Notes: generated by a model from the letters alone, not told the origin. 64,000 nt of DNA from Citrifermentans bremense (GCF_014218275.1 NZ_AP023213.1:1962001-2026000); one strand, 5' to 3'. Positions 9,447-18,271 are shown, counted from the first letter of the stretch. Numbers and translations are program-made.

Positions 9447-9937
9447 GGCCGGTACCCCCCGAGGTAAGGCCCGAGGATGGGCTCCAGGTGGCGTTTTACG
9501 CCGTCGAAGAGCTGCAGCGTGAGGTCCGTGGGGTTTTGGCAGTAGTAGCTCGAGGGGGCGAAGTTGTAAAAGATCCGGCATGCGAAGGGACGGACGCCGT
9601 AGATGCCGCAGTTTCGCTTTTTCAGGTTGAAGAAGGGGCAAAAGCCGCTGTCGTCGGAGCGCTTGGGCAGGAGGTCTAGAAGCTCCTTTTCGTGGGCGAA
9701 GACGTCGGGGCTGCACTTGCAGCACTGGCCGGTTTTGCAGCCGGCGCCTTCGCTTTCGCTGCGGCATAGGGAGAGGCCGAAAACCCGCCGGCTGAAGCTC
9801 TCAGCCGCGCGGTAAACGAAGGAGACCTGGCGAGCGCGGTCGGCGCCGGCGCGGTCCGCGTTTATCAGGTGCTTCTTCAGCCGCTCCAGTTCCCGCGCGA
9901 CCTGCTCATTAATGGTGAGGGGGTGGGCTGCAGGCAT
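9443..9937 (-). CDS. YkgJ-family cysteine-cluster protein
   Basis: This is a 164-residue protein with a cluster of cysteines typical of the YkgJ / zinc- or iron-chelating CxxCxxCC family (GQCCKCSPD, then FCPF, NCGIYG, FACRIFY). The family is thought to bind Zn or an Fe-S centre; the biochemical role is unknown. I prefer the ATG at 9937, with GGAG five bases upstream, over a GTG at 9943. The stop codon overlaps the start of the diadenylate-cyclase-like gene, so the two are probably co-translated. Confidence 0.85.
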   Translation of the reverse strand: MPAAHPLTINEQVARELERLKKHLINADRAGADRARQVSFVYRAAESFSRRVFGLSLCRSESEGAGCKTGQCCKCSPDVFAHEKELLDLLPKRSDDSGFCPFFNLKKRNCGIYGVRPFACRIFYNFAPSSYYCQNPTDLTLQLFDGVKRHLEPILGPYLGGYRP

Positions 9938-9949
9938 TGCCACTCCGTT

Positions 9950-10384
9950 TCATGCTGGATACTGGGCAAACTCAAGGAGAATGCCGTCAGGACCGTGAAA
10001 ATATATCAGCTTTTTGCCGGTCTTCTGCCAGGTCTGGATCTCGCCTATGAACTGCACCCCGAGGCCGCGCAGCCTCCCGACCTCGGCCTCGATGTCGCTT
10101 ACCGCGAAAGCCAGGTGCCGGAACCCGATCCTGTTTGCCTCGCCGTTCTCATCGCCGCCGGAGGCGGCGGAGTCAAACTGCAGCAGTTCGATGGAAACGT
10201 TCGATCCCGGGTGCTGCAGCGCCACGAAACGGCCCCCGGCGCAGCGGATACCGGTCAGCTTCTCCAGGAATTCCAGATCCAGTTCGGAACTGATCCCCTC
10301 GGTGCAGCCGAGCAGTAGGAAAAACTCCTTTGCCTTCTGCAGGTCGCTCACCACGATATTGATGTGGTCCATCTTCATGATCAT
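9950..10384 (-). CDS. VOC (glyoxalase/bleomycin-resistance) family protein
   Basis: This 144-residue protein has two betaalphabetabetabeta halves. All four expected metal-ligand positions are present: H in MDHINIVV, E in IELLQF, H in FRHLAF and E in ILLEFAQ. This suggests a metal-dependent lyase, isomerase or dioxygenase of the methylmalonyl-CoA epimerase/glyoxalase type, but the substrate is not evident. Three Met codons occur in the first five residues, so the start may move by a few codons. It lies 4 bases after the retropepsin-like gene and just before the YkgJ gene, suggesting a four-gene minus-strand operon. Confidence 0.85.
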   Translation of the reverse strand: MIMKMDHINIVVSDLQKAKEFFLLLGCTEGISSELDLEFLEKLTGIRCAGGRFVALQHPGSNVSIELLQFDSAASGGDENGEANRIGFRHLAFAVSDIEAEVGRLRGLGVQFIGEIQTWQKTGKKLIYFHGPDGILLEFAQYPA

Positions 10385-10388
10385 CTGG

Positions 10389-10958
10389 TCAATCCCCCCA
10401 CTTTATCTCGCTCCTGTCGAAACTGATGTGGTAGCGGAGTTCCCTGAGGAAGTTCATGCCGAGAAGGCCGTCAGCACCGCCGCCCTGGATGATGAGAAAG
10501 TCGATGCCGTATTTCCGGTTAGGCCCTACCAGGACGTAGTCCATCTCGGCGCGGCTGGTCACATGGTAACCGGTGCCTATTCCCTGGGCGACGGCCCTTT
10601 TTGTGTCGTTCGGGTTTATGTTGAGCTTTTCGGCAAGCTGCGGAGTCATGGTGGAAACCTCCGCGCCGGTATCGAGGACGAAGCGTGCGGTGACTTCATG
10701 CCCCCGGTAGCTTAGGGTTACCGGAAGCAGCACGCGGTTTCCCTTTATGGCCACCGGCATGACAGAATTGTCGGAACTCTCTTGTTCCCGTTTTGCTTTT
10801 TTCTTGTTCTTCTTGGGGATCTTCGCGGGGTTGTCGGTGAAGGTGATGGTGCCGTGTTCATCTTCGTACTGGTACATTTCGCTGTGTACCGGCACTGCGA
10901 CCAGCAGGGTGGCCAGGCTGAGCAGGGTCACACAGATTATGGCTCTGTTAATGATCAA
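10389..10958 (-). CDS. periplasmic retropepsin-like aspartic protease with DUF4124 N-terminus
   Basis: This is a 189-residue protein. A signal peptide is followed by a DUF4124-like segment (MYQYEDEHGTITFTDNPA), a lysine-rich linker, and a TIGR02281-type retropepsin fold with the active-site FVLDTGAEVST (D96) and the C-terminal GLLGMNFL flap/psi-loop motif. Such proteins work as dimers because each carries one Asp. Translation starts at TTG, with GGGAGG just upstream. It is the first gene of the minus-strand set running down to 8121. Confidence 0.85.
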   Translation of the reverse strand: MIINRAIICVTLLSLATLLVAVPVHSEMYQYEDEHGTITFTDNPAKIPKKNKKKAKREQESSDNSVMPVAIKGNRVLLPVTLSYRGHEVTARFVLDTGAEVSTMTPQLAEKLNINPNDTKRAVAQGIGTGYHVTSRAEMDYVLVGPNRKYGIDFLIIQGGGADGLLGMNFLRELRYHISFDRSEIKWGD

Positions 10959-11248
10959 ATACTCCTCCCTCAGAACCCGTTATCGCTGCCGCAGCCTTGA
11001 TGCCGCTTGCTCCGCCTCCTGAATGGCGTCTTGCGCAAAGAGAACTTATATTAATACGCACATGTTGTAAATTGAAATGCGCAGTGGAGAGAAACGGGTC
11101 AGTATGATTAACCTACTTTTGTGGTAGACAATATATATTCTTTTCTTGACTGATTTAATTTTATTTTGTACCTTACCTAAAACTCCCATGGGAGTGGGGT
11201 ATTTGCCCCCTGCATCACGTGTTGCGGTATCTGGAGAGGGAGGCAGCT
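10959..11248. other. divergent intergenic region with nested palindromes
   Basis: This is an AT-rich spacer between the retropepsin-like gene (minus) and the gene at 11249 (plus). It contains TTGACT at 11146-11151 with a weak -10 candidate 17 bases on, a perfect 14-bp palindrome ACTCCCATGGGAGT at 11182-11195, and directly after it GGGGTATTTGCCCC at 11196-11209. The last two would form adjacent hairpins in the plus-strand leader. No coding signal was seen. Confidence 0.5.
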
Positions 11249-12040
11249 TTGAAGATCGATCAGAAGAAATTACGGGAACTCCTCTTAGCTCCGGCTTTTT
11301 CCCTGTCTCCGGACCAACTCAGACGTGAAGGCAACGTTTTCCTGGTTGGCGGCAATCTTCCTGAACGCCAGACCCTGGAAACGCTTTACGACAGTCACTA
11401 TCAAAGCAACGCAGCCCTGTTTCACCTCACCTTCGGCAAGGTAGACCAGTTTGGGAGCGGCGAGGCACTGGCCCGGGTCATCAAGAAAAACTTCAACGTG
11501 CACCTGGCGGCGACGCTCGATTTTCCTGCACCTTCCCACCTCATCGAGCGAGCTTACGCAGCCGGCGTCGACATACTGGATATACCTTTGCCCGCCCCGG
11601 GCATCGCAGCGGAGCATGCAAAGGAGCGGTTCAAGGCCCTCAATATCGCCCGTTCCGTATTCCCGCGCTGGTCGGTGGTTTCGACACTGGTTGCCGGGGA
11701 GGAGCCTCCTGCCGTGACCATTGCCGGCATCGACGCCCTCCTGGCCTCGGAGGTAATACCGCTGGTGGTCCTGTCGCAACGGGCGGCCAGGCACCCAGAC
11801 GACGAGATCGCTCGCATCTTCACCCATCTGCAGGCCGGCTGGCGCAGGCACAGGTGCGTTCTCAAGCCTTTGCTGCCGCTGATCCGGTTGACCACCCCGC
11901 TGGTCCCGGCGGCGCCGCGCAACATGTTGCGAGGGTTCATCGACAGCATCGAGGACCGGCGCTTGCTTGCCGCCTCCGACCTGAGGCGGATACTCAGGGT
12001 GAAAGAAGTTGCGGAATCATTCGATTCCGCAGGCCTATAG
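11249..12040 (+). CDS. unrecognised cytoplasmic protein next to an SLC13 permease
   Basis: This is a 263-residue soluble protein that I cannot assign. Its alternating hydrophobic strands and helices (HLAATLDFPAP, GVDILDIPLPAPG, SVVSTLVAGEEPP, VIPLVVLSQRAARHP) suggest a TIM-barrel-like fold, perhaps related to radical-SAM C-terminal halves, but there is no CxxxCxxC. The proposed start is the TTG at 11249, preceded by GGGAGG; an in-frame GTG at 11219 would add ten residues. It lies 39 bases upstream of the permease gene, so it is probably in the same transcript. Confidence 0.65.
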   Translation: MKIDQKKLRELLLAPAFSLSPDQLRREGNVFLVGGNLPERQTLETLYDSHYQSNAALFHLTFGKVDQFGSGEALARVIKKNFNVHLAATLDFPAPSHLIERAYAAGVDILDIPLPAPGIAAEHAKERFKALNIARSVFPRWSVVSTLVAGEEPPAVTIAGIDALLASEVIPLVVLSQRAARHPDDEIARIFTHLQAGWRRHRCVLKPLLPLIRLTTPLVPAAPRNMLRGFIDSIEDRRLLAASDLRRILRVKEVAESFDSAGL

Positions 12041-12079
12041 CGAATTGCTTCAATAGGATCAAAAGGGGCAGCCGACCGA

Positions 12080-13531
12080 ATGAACCACGACGATTTCCTA
12101 CAAAAACCACTGAAGATCGACAACCGCCCCATGTGGCTGATTCTGCTGGATCGCACCGCCCGCTACCAGGTGATGGCTGCGGTGGTACTGGTGGTCGGCT
12201 TTCTTATCCGCCTTTCACCGCCCGACGGTCTTTCGGTCGAGGGGTACCGCTCCCTGGTGCTCTTTGGCGGGACCATCTTCTTCTGGGTTTCAGGGCTGCT
12301 CCCCATCGCGGTGACCGCGCTCCTCTCCATGGTGATGTTGCCGCTTCTGGGGATCATGGATGCCAAGAAGACCTACTCGATGTTCGGCAACGAAGCGGTA
12401 TTCTTCATCCTTGGCGCCTTCATACTGGCGGCGGCGATGACAGGAACCGGGATCTCCACCCGTCTTGCTCGCGCCATGCTCGCGAAGTTCGGCAGGACCC
12501 CCAAGAGCCTTGCGCTCACCGTATTCCTGCTTTCAGCGTTTCTCTCCTTCATCATGAGTGAACATGCCGTCGCCGCCATGCTCTTCCCGGTGATCACCGA
12601 GATCACCGTGGCGCTGAACCTGGAGAAGGGCAAAAGCAAGTTCGGGCAGCTCCTCTTCATGTCCATGGCCTGGGGCTGCATCATAGGCGGCATCGCCACC
12701 TTCCTTGGAGGCGCGCGCGCCCCGCTTGCCGCCGGGCTTTTGAAGGAGTCGACCGGCCTTCATTTCAGCTTCATCGAGTGGAGCTCGGCCGCCTGCCTCA
12801 TCGTTTTCCCGCTCTTGTTCATAGGCTATCTCGTGCTGGTGAAGTTCTTTCCCCCGGACCTCGTGGACGTGGAGGTGGGAAGGAAGTTCCTGAACGGCAA
12901 GCGGCTGGAGACCGGTAAGATGGGGTACGACGAGATGCTGACCGCACTGGTCATGGTGGCGACCGTGGTCGGCTGGATGTGGCTGGGAGAGAAAACCGGG
13001 CTCGCCGCCATCGCGATACTGGGAGCGGCGGCTTTGTTCACCTTCAAGGTCGTCAGCTGGCAGAAGATCGAGGAGTACGTGAACTGGGGGATCATCCTCA
13101 TGTACGGGGGGACCATAGCGCTTGCCTCCGCCATGGAGAAGACCGGTGCTGCGGTGTGGCTCGTTGACAAGGGGCTCGGGAACGCGCAGCACTCGCCTTT
13201 GGCCATCGTCGCCGTAGTCTCCCTGGTCGCCATCGTACTGACCGAGTGCATCAGCCACGCGGCCGTGGTCGCCATACTGATGCCGGTCGGCATGGGGCTT
13301 TGCCAGAGCACGGGGATGGACCCGAAGGTGATGACGCTTTCCATCGCGCTCCCCGCGGGTCTTGCCTACTGCCTGCCGATGGGAACGCCGGCAACGGCCA
13401 TCGCCTATGCCTCGGGTTATCTCAAGAGCCGCGACATCATTGTCTCAGGCTGCGTGATCATGTCTATCTCGTGGCTGCTGTTCATGGCGTCGGTGCTTTT
13501 CGTCTGGCCCCTGATAGGTCTGAAAATTTAG
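12080..13531 (+). CDS. SLC13/DASS-family permease with altered SNT motifs
   Basis: This is a 483-residue integral membrane protein with about 11-12 hydrophobic segments and the paired re-entrant organisation of DASS transporters. At the positions where DASS members usually have Ser-Asn-Thr, the first repeat reads SEHAVAAMLFP (S160) and the second ISHAAVVAILMP (S392). The sodium/carboxylate site is therefore non-standard and the substrate cannot be predicted. The family normally moves di/tricarboxylates or sulfate. It follows an unknown gene and precedes an Rrf2 regulator. Confidence 0.85.
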   Translation: MNHDDFLQKPLKIDNRPMWLILLDRTARYQVMAAVVLVVGFLIRLSPPDGLSVEGYRSLVLFGGTIFFWVSGLLPIAVTALLSMVMLPLLGIMDAKKTYSMFGNEAVFFILGAFILAAAMTGTGISTRLARAMLAKFGRTPKSLALTVFLLSAFLSFIMSEHAVAAMLFPVITEITVALNLEKGKSKFGQLLFMSMAWGCIIGGIATFLGGARAPLAAGLLKESTGLHFSFIEWSSAACLIVFPLLFIGYLVLVKFFPPDLVDVEVGRKFLNGKRLETGKMGYDEMLTALVMVATVVGWMWLGEKTGLAAIAILGAAALFTFKVVSWQKIEEYVNWGIILMYGGTIALASAMEKTGAAVWLVDKGLGNAQHSPLAIVAVVSLVAIVLTECISHAAVVAILMPVGMGLCQSTGMDPKVMTLSIALPAGLAYCLPMGTPATAIAYASGYLKSRDIIVSGCVIMSISWLLFMASVLFVWPLIGLKI

Positions 13532-13601
13532 CGTGGCAGATGCCACCGAAAAACTGTATAAGCAGGAGGTGCGTTAGGATAATCCGTTTCAAGGTGAAGC
13601 C

Positions 13602-14063
13602 ATGATTTCAAAGAAGACCAAGTACGGGCTGAAGGCACTTATCTACCTGGCCCGCCAATATGACAAAGGCCCGATCCTTATCGCCGATTTGGCGCGTGAT
13701 GAAAATCTCCCCAAGAAGTTCCTCGAGAACATACTGCTTTCCCTCAAGAACAATGGCATCCTGCAAAGCCGGAAAGGGAAGGGTGGGGGGTACTACCTGG
13801 GGCGGCATCCCAGCAAGATCACCTTCGGGCAGGCGATCCGGGTGATGGAAGGGCCGCTGGCGCCGGTTCCCTGCGTCAGCGAGACCGCCTACGCGAAGTG
13901 CACCGAATGCGAAAACGAGGTCACCTGCGGCATCAGGCTGGTGATGAAAGACGTGCGGGAGGCGATGGCTGCGATCCTGGACGGGACTACGCTCGCCGAC
14001 GTTTTGGAGAAAATCGACACCGCGGAGCAGGGGCAGCGCGGCGTGTTGGACTTCTGCATCTGA
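13602..14063 (+). CDS. Rrf2-family transcriptional regulator with four-cysteine motif
   Basis: This is a 153-residue protein. An N-terminal winged helix-turn-helix (KYGLKALIYLAR, DENLPKKFLENILLSL, GKGGGYYLGR) is typical of Rrf2/IscR/CymR regulators. Cysteines at 91, 100, 103 and 109 match the region that binds an Fe-S cluster in IscR and NsrR, so it could sense iron-sulfur status, redox or NO. The start is preceded by AAGGTGAA. It sits 70 bases after the permease and 24 bases before a PfkB kinase; it may regulate these neighbours, which is inferred from position only. Confidence 0.9.
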   Translation: MISKKTKYGLKALIYLARQYDKGPILIADLARDENLPKKFLENILLSLKNNGILQSRKGKGGGYYLGRHPSKITFGQAIRVMEGPLAPVPCVSETAYAKCTECENEVTCGIRLVMKDVREAMAAILDGTTLADVLEKIDTAEQGQRGVLDFCI

Positions 14064-14087
14064 TTTCCCGGCCCAGGAAGGTAGAAC

Positions 14088-15002
14088 ATGCGTTTTGACG
14101 TCGTCGGTCTCGGGGTTTCCACTGTCGATCTCATCTTTACCGTGGATGAGCTTCCCGGCAGGGAAGTGGTGCAAAGGGCAGGGGAGAGCGTCATCGCTGG
14201 AGGCGGGCCGGTGGCGACCGCCCTGGTGACCCTGGCAAGGCTCGGTGCTGCGACTTCCATGCTGGACAGCATCGGGAGCGACTTCTTTGGCAGCTTCATC
14301 CAGCGTGAATTCACCGCGGAGGGCGTAGATACCGGCGGACTCGTTGTCGCACAGGGACGGACCACTTCCAAGGCGTCTATTCTGGTGCGAAAAAGCGATG
14401 GTGCCCGGGCCATAACCTTCTCCCCCGGCGACGCACCCGAGCTCACCCCGGACGAGGTCCGGGTCGACATCATCCGCGCCTCGAAGATATTGCATTTAAA
14501 CGGCCGTCATTGGGACGCCTGCCTCCATGCCGCAAGGCTTGCCAAGGAAGCGGGCGTTCTAGTTTCCTTCGACGGCGGAGCCCACCGCTACACCAATCAA
14601 CACCTCAGCATCCTTCCCCAGGTAGATATCTGCATCGCGGCCCATGACTATGCGGCCGCCTTCGCCGGAACCGAGGACGTGGCACAGGCGGCTAAAGCCC
14701 TTTTGGAGGCCGGCCCGTGCGTGGTCGTAGTAACGCAGGGAGCAGCGGGAAGCCGTGTATTCTCGAAAGATGGGCTCGACTTCCAGCAGCAGGCGCACCG
14801 TGTCGATCGCGTGGTGGACACCACCGGGGCTGGAGACGCCTATCATGGCGCCTTTCTCTATGGCCTTGCCAGAGGCTTCTCGCTGGAGGCATCGGCCAGC
14901 TTTGCCAGCGCCGTCGCCGCCCTCAACACCCGCGCCCTCGGCGGACGCGCCGCGCTCCCCAGCCTTGCCGAAACTGAGATGTTCCTGCAGCATCCCCTCT
15001 GA
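14088..15002 (+). CDS. PfkB-family carbohydrate/nucleoside kinase
   Basis: This is a 304-residue ribokinase-fold protein. The N-terminal GGGPVATALVTLARLG matches PfkB signature 1, and DTTGAGDAYHGAF near residue 245 matches signature 2, with the catalytic Asp and anion-hole glycines. The sugar or nucleoside substrate cannot be inferred. An ADP/ATP-dependent phosphorylation role is known for the family. It is the last gene of the 11.2-15.0 kb cluster. Confidence 0.9.
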   Translation: MRFDVVGLGVSTVDLIFTVDELPGREVVQRAGESVIAGGGPVATALVTLARLGAATSMLDSIGSDFFGSFIQREFTAEGVDTGGLVVAQGRTTSKASILVRKSDGARAITFSPGDAPELTPDEVRVDIIRASKILHLNGRHWDACLHAARLAKEAGVLVSFDGGAHRYTNQHLSILPQVDICIAAHDYAAAFAGTEDVAQAAKALLEAGPCVVVVTQGAAGSRVFSKDGLDFQQQAHRVDRVVDTTGAGDAYHGAFLYGLARGFSLEASASFASAVAALNTRALGGRAALPSLAETEMFLQHPL

Positions 15003-15569
15003 ATCAACTCCCCACGCAGTTCGCTACGAATTCCACTCCTCCGCTCCCCCTTGAACCTCTCCCTCCGGGGGCGGGAACTTTCACTACACGCACACCCTGA
15101 GCGTTAGTTTGTTCAGGGAAAGGGGGCGTTGGTAAATGACCGCGGCGCTGAGCCGGTGCCCTGATCTTGGAGTAGTACAGATTTCGGGGGAGGCCACGCC
15201 ACAGTAGTATGCCCTTCATAAGTCAGCCAGAAGTTTTCAGGCGCGGTCAAACTAACAAGTCAGGTTTGGTTACTCATTCATCACTTGACCTTTGACACGG
15301 ATGAAAGATGTCTATATATTGCGTTGTCTAAGTTGCGTCAAATGAATATACATATAGGTGGCTGGTATGGCAGACTGTGATGGCGGGGTTTTGTGCCCAT
15401 CGGGGGATGAACAGAAAACTGTCCATTCCTCCTCCCGTCAAATGACGGTCCCCGCTGCGCTCAGCCGCTGACGCCTAGACTAAATCAGCCGATGTATGGA
15501 ATCGGTCCTCCCCATTCCCATCAACAATGAGCATGAACAAGCCGATTTCTACCCCGCAACGGAGGTCTT
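15003..15569. other. 567-bp intergenic region with promoter and long untranslated leader
   Basis: I find no credible ORF here. The left part carries C/G-rich repeat-like sequence (15040-15075). A strong sigma-70 promoter lies at 15292-15320. The roughly 240 bases from there to the TTG start at 15570 form an untranslated leader containing short inverted repeats. It does not match the riboswitch cores I know (GEMM, cobalamin, TPP, SAM). Confidence 0.6.
15292..15320 (+). promoter_or_regulatory. sigma-70-type promoter for the TPR protein gene
   Basis: TTGACA at 15292-15297 and TATATT at 15315-15320 are separated by 17 bases. This is near-consensus and points toward the gene at 15570. Confidence 0.7.
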
Positions 15570-17495
15570 TTGAAACTGCTGCATCTCATCCCCTCATTCC
15601 TTTTGCTTTCTTGCCTCACCCTTATGGCTTCACCCGCCTTTGCCGCAGACCATCTCACCGCCCTGGACCAACGCCTCAGTGAAGGGGATCGCTTACTGGC
15701 GGCGGGGAAGCCGGTCGAAGCAATTCGCACCTGGCGCAGCATCTGGGATCTCGATGCCGTGGATGTGGCGGGCTTGGGAAAACAGCTCAGCACCGTCGGC
15801 AAGTACGTGGATGCCTATGAATCCATGGGTCAGGAAGGGCTTGAAGTTGCAGCCGATTACCTCGAAGTTATCGCCGGCACGTCCGTTGAGGAGCGCAAAC
15901 CCGCGCAGTATGTGCGGCTCGGTGATGTCCTGTGGAAGGGTGGACGAAAGGCCGAGGCGGCAGAAGCTTACCAGCGGGCGCTCGATCTACAGCCGGCCCG
16001 TGCTGATGCCGCGCAGCTGAAGGAGCGGATTGTTTCTGCCCCGGCTGTCGCTTCGAAGAAAAGGGACCTTATCGGGACACAGGTTTCCGCACCGCGTGCG
16101 GTCCCGGCCGAATGCATCAACCCTCCCCCCTCCCGGCTCTATCCCCTGAACGGCGGCCGCTCCCTCTGTGTGACCTTCAACGAGTTTGGCAATGAGCCGG
16201 GATACTGGACTCCGCGGCAGTCCCTCGGGGGGGCGCCGAATCTGACCATACAGGTTGAGGGGACGACCGCTGAACCCCGGGGGAAGGATAGTTTGCCCAT
16301 CACTGTCTATCTCAACGACGGGAAAACCTGGCGCAGGGTGCTCGACGTCCGCGGTTACGGCTTCAGGTTTGTCCGGTCAGGGGGAAGAGATCTCCCCGAC
16401 CTGGAGATCCATTGGGACCCCTTGGAAAAAGCCGCCGACGACGTGGCTCGGGTCCTTGGCGAGAAGCGCCGGCAGCAGCGAACCGTGTTCGCCTGGAACG
16501 GGAAGCGCTACGGTAATGTGGTGCTCGCCTTGGCCCAGCGCCTGAACGCAAAGGCCCTGGCACTGCAGGGGAAAAAGGACTACAAGGGAGCGCTGGCTGT
16601 GTGGCAGGAGGCGCTGAGACAGGCCATGTCCCCCGGTTCCGCGCTGCCGGTGGATGCCGAGATTCTTAATAACTACGGGTTTGCCCTGCTTCGGCATTCT
16701 CAAGGGGAAGCGGAGATATTCCTCGGGCTCGCCCTGCAGGTGGATCCCGCCCGCTGGCAGGCCCATCTCAACCTCGGGGACCTCTTGTGGGATCAAGGGC
16801 ATTATGACCGGGCGATCGAGTCATACCGGGCGGTGCTCCGGCTCTACCCCTCCTACCGCCGCGCCAGGACTATCCAAGAGAGGATCACCCTGAAGGAACA
16901 GGCGATTGCCGAACTTAGGGAGGATGCTGCGCCCGTGATAGAGGCCAGGGAACAGAACTACCTGCCGTGTGAAGGTGCGTTTTTCGTCTCTGCGGCGGAA
17001 TACGCCCGCAAGTCGGGGCTCGACACCGCCCGGATCGCTGCGGCACTGAACCTCGAGGCGCGCGATCTTGATGATGGCGACGCCTTCGAGACTTCGGGAT
17101 TCTCCAGCGACCGTTACCGGAGCCACTGCACGTCGTTCACCCTACGGGTGGTGGAAATCGTGGGATTTTCCACCACCAGGGGGCGGTTCATTGCCGTCCT
17201 CTACTGGGGGGCAGCCCCGGGGGGGACAGATTCGCAGTGGCGGCTGGCACTGCTGCGGCGGGGGAACTACGAGATCGAGAAGGTCATCCCTCTCTACGAA
17301 TCGGCTGCAAATCCGGTCGAGGAAACGAGCTTCGTCTCCACCGATCTGAGTATCGACAGCGGACGTCTGATAGCCACGGTCACAGGAAGCGAGCGGGGCG
17401 TCCCGCCGCAGGTACGCCGCCTCATCGTGCAACCCGCTGCGGACGGCAGCTTCGAGACTGTCTCTTCCAAGTCTTGGGAAGAGGGGGAGGAGTGA
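15570..17495 (+). CDS. secreted TPR-repeat protein of unknown function
   Basis: This is a 641-residue protein with a signal peptide ending ASPAFA-AD. TPR-like helices appear near residues 20-60, 105-160 (RLGDVLWKGGRKAEAAEAYQ) and 330-440 (LNLGDLLWDQGHYDRAIESY). The central (about 175-300) and C-terminal regions are beta-rich and I do not recognise them. The start is a TTG four bases after GGAGG. It is probably a periplasmic scaffold or sensor. It stands alone behind its own promoter, at the left border of the AT-rich accessory stretch. Confidence 0.75.
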   Translation: MKLLHLIPSFLLLSCLTLMASPAFAADHLTALDQRLSEGDRLLAAGKPVEAIRTWRSIWDLDAVDVAGLGKQLSTVGKYVDAYESMGQEGLEVAADYLEVIAGTSVEERKPAQYVRLGDVLWKGGRKAEAAEAYQRALDLQPARADAAQLKERIVSAPAVASKKRDLIGTQVSAPRAVPAECINPPPSRLYPLNGGRSLCVTFNEFGNEPGYWTPRQSLGGAPNLTIQVEGTTAEPRGKDSLPITVYLNDGKTWRRVLDVRGYGFRFVRSGGRDLPDLEIHWDPLEKAADDVARVLGEKRRQQRTVFAWNGKRYGNVVLALAQRLNAKALALQGKKDYKGALAVWQEALRQAMSPGSALPVDAEILNNYGFALLRHSQGEAEIFLGLALQVDPARWQAHLNLGDLLWDQGHYDRAIESYRAVLRLYPSYRRARTIQERITLKEQAIAELREDAAPVIEAREQNYLPCEGAFFVSAAEYARKSGLDTARIAAALNLEARDLDDGDAFETSGFSSDRYRSHCTSFTLRVVEIVGFSTTRGRFIAVLYWGAAPGGTDSQWRLALLRRGNYEIEKVIPLYESAANPVEETSFVSTDLSIDSGRLIATVTGSERGVPPQVRRLIVQPAADGSFETVSSKSWEEGEE

Positions 17496-17701
17496 AAGGT
17501 TTTTGAGGACCTTTTGGGGGAGGGTAGGAAAGGATGTTCCGGGACACAATACCTATAAGTTTCTGACACATGTGGTATAAATAGCGCGCGATCCCAATCA
17601 GAACGGGTGGAGACGGACAGCGCGAGTCAATAGGAGCGAAGAGGAGCCTGTGTGAGCCAGGTCCCCGCCGCTCACCAGCACCCTTTTGGACGAGGGATTA
17701 T

Positions 17702-18226
17702 ATGATACATTTTTTTTTACTCTTTCTTCTTGGAATAGCTTCCTATGTTCAAGCTGGACAGCTACCGAAGTTGTTGATCGAACGTGATCAGTCTTTTAAA
17801 GCCATAAGTGGTCTGAATATCCCAAATCTTGATGAAATATGCGAAGATTTTGAGTATCCAAATGGAGTAACGCCTCAAGCGTTCCGTCACGATTTAAACG
17901 GTGACAAAGCCTACGAAATCCTGATCCAGTCCTATAGAACTTTATGTGGCACTGGAGGATGTGAATACATCCTTATTGATGGGAAATCGAAGAGGAAAAT
18001 AGGCAATTTCATGGGCAGTTCACTAGCAGTACAACAAAAAAAGGAAGGGCAACAATTTCCTGACATCAAGACATATGCTTATATGGGCTCAGGTGAAGGA
18101 ATTTTGGAGACGTTTACCTACAGCAACGGGAAATACAGATCAGAGTCTTTAGTTAATTTATCGGCGAGAGAGTCGGTAAACTATTTAAAAAAACAAGAAA
18201 TAGTTCCGACTGCAACGAGTAAATAG
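17702..18226 (+). CDS. small exported protein, AT-rich, function unknown
   Basis: This is a 174-residue protein with a signal peptide (FFLLFLLGIASYVQA-GQ). It contains a DLNGDKAYEILI segment like calcium-binding/FG-GAP-type loops and a CGTGGCEY cysteine pair. Its base composition is clearly lower in G+C than its upstream neighbours, which suggests recent acquisition. A TGGTATAAA extended -10-like sequence lies at 17573-17581. I do not recognise a family. Confidence 0.7.
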   Translation: MIHFFLLFLLGIASYVQAGQLPKLLIERDQSFKAISGLNIPNLDEICEDFEYPNGVTPQAFRHDLNGDKAYEILIQSYRTLCGTGGCEYILIDGKSKRKIGNFMGSSLAVQQKKEGQQFPDIKTYAYMGSGEGILETFTYSNGKYRSESLVNLSARESVNYLKKQEIVPTATSK

Positions 18227-18244
18227 TGTTATTAGTTGCACTGA

Positions 18245-18271
18245 GGTAAAAGGGGATAGGCCACTTTTACC
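18245..18271. terminator. hairpin after the 174-residue protein gene
   Basis: An 8-bp perfect stem (GGTAAAAG at 18245-18252 with CTTTTACC at 18264-18271) has an 11-nt loop. It lacks a T run, so function as a terminator is only likely. A second folded segment follows at 18294-18353. Confidence 0.4.

Noticed and set aside
9447-9767. N-terminal extension of the diadenylate-cyclase-like frame
   Set aside because: The first 107 codons are an Arg/Leu/Pro-rich shadow of the YkgJ gene; the ATGA overlap at 9443-9446 gives the natural start.
15321-15569. GEMM (cyclic dinucleotide) riboswitch in the TPR gene leader
   Set aside because: GEMM elements are common in Geobacteraceae, but the GGGCAAACC and GGGACGCAAAGCC cores are absent.
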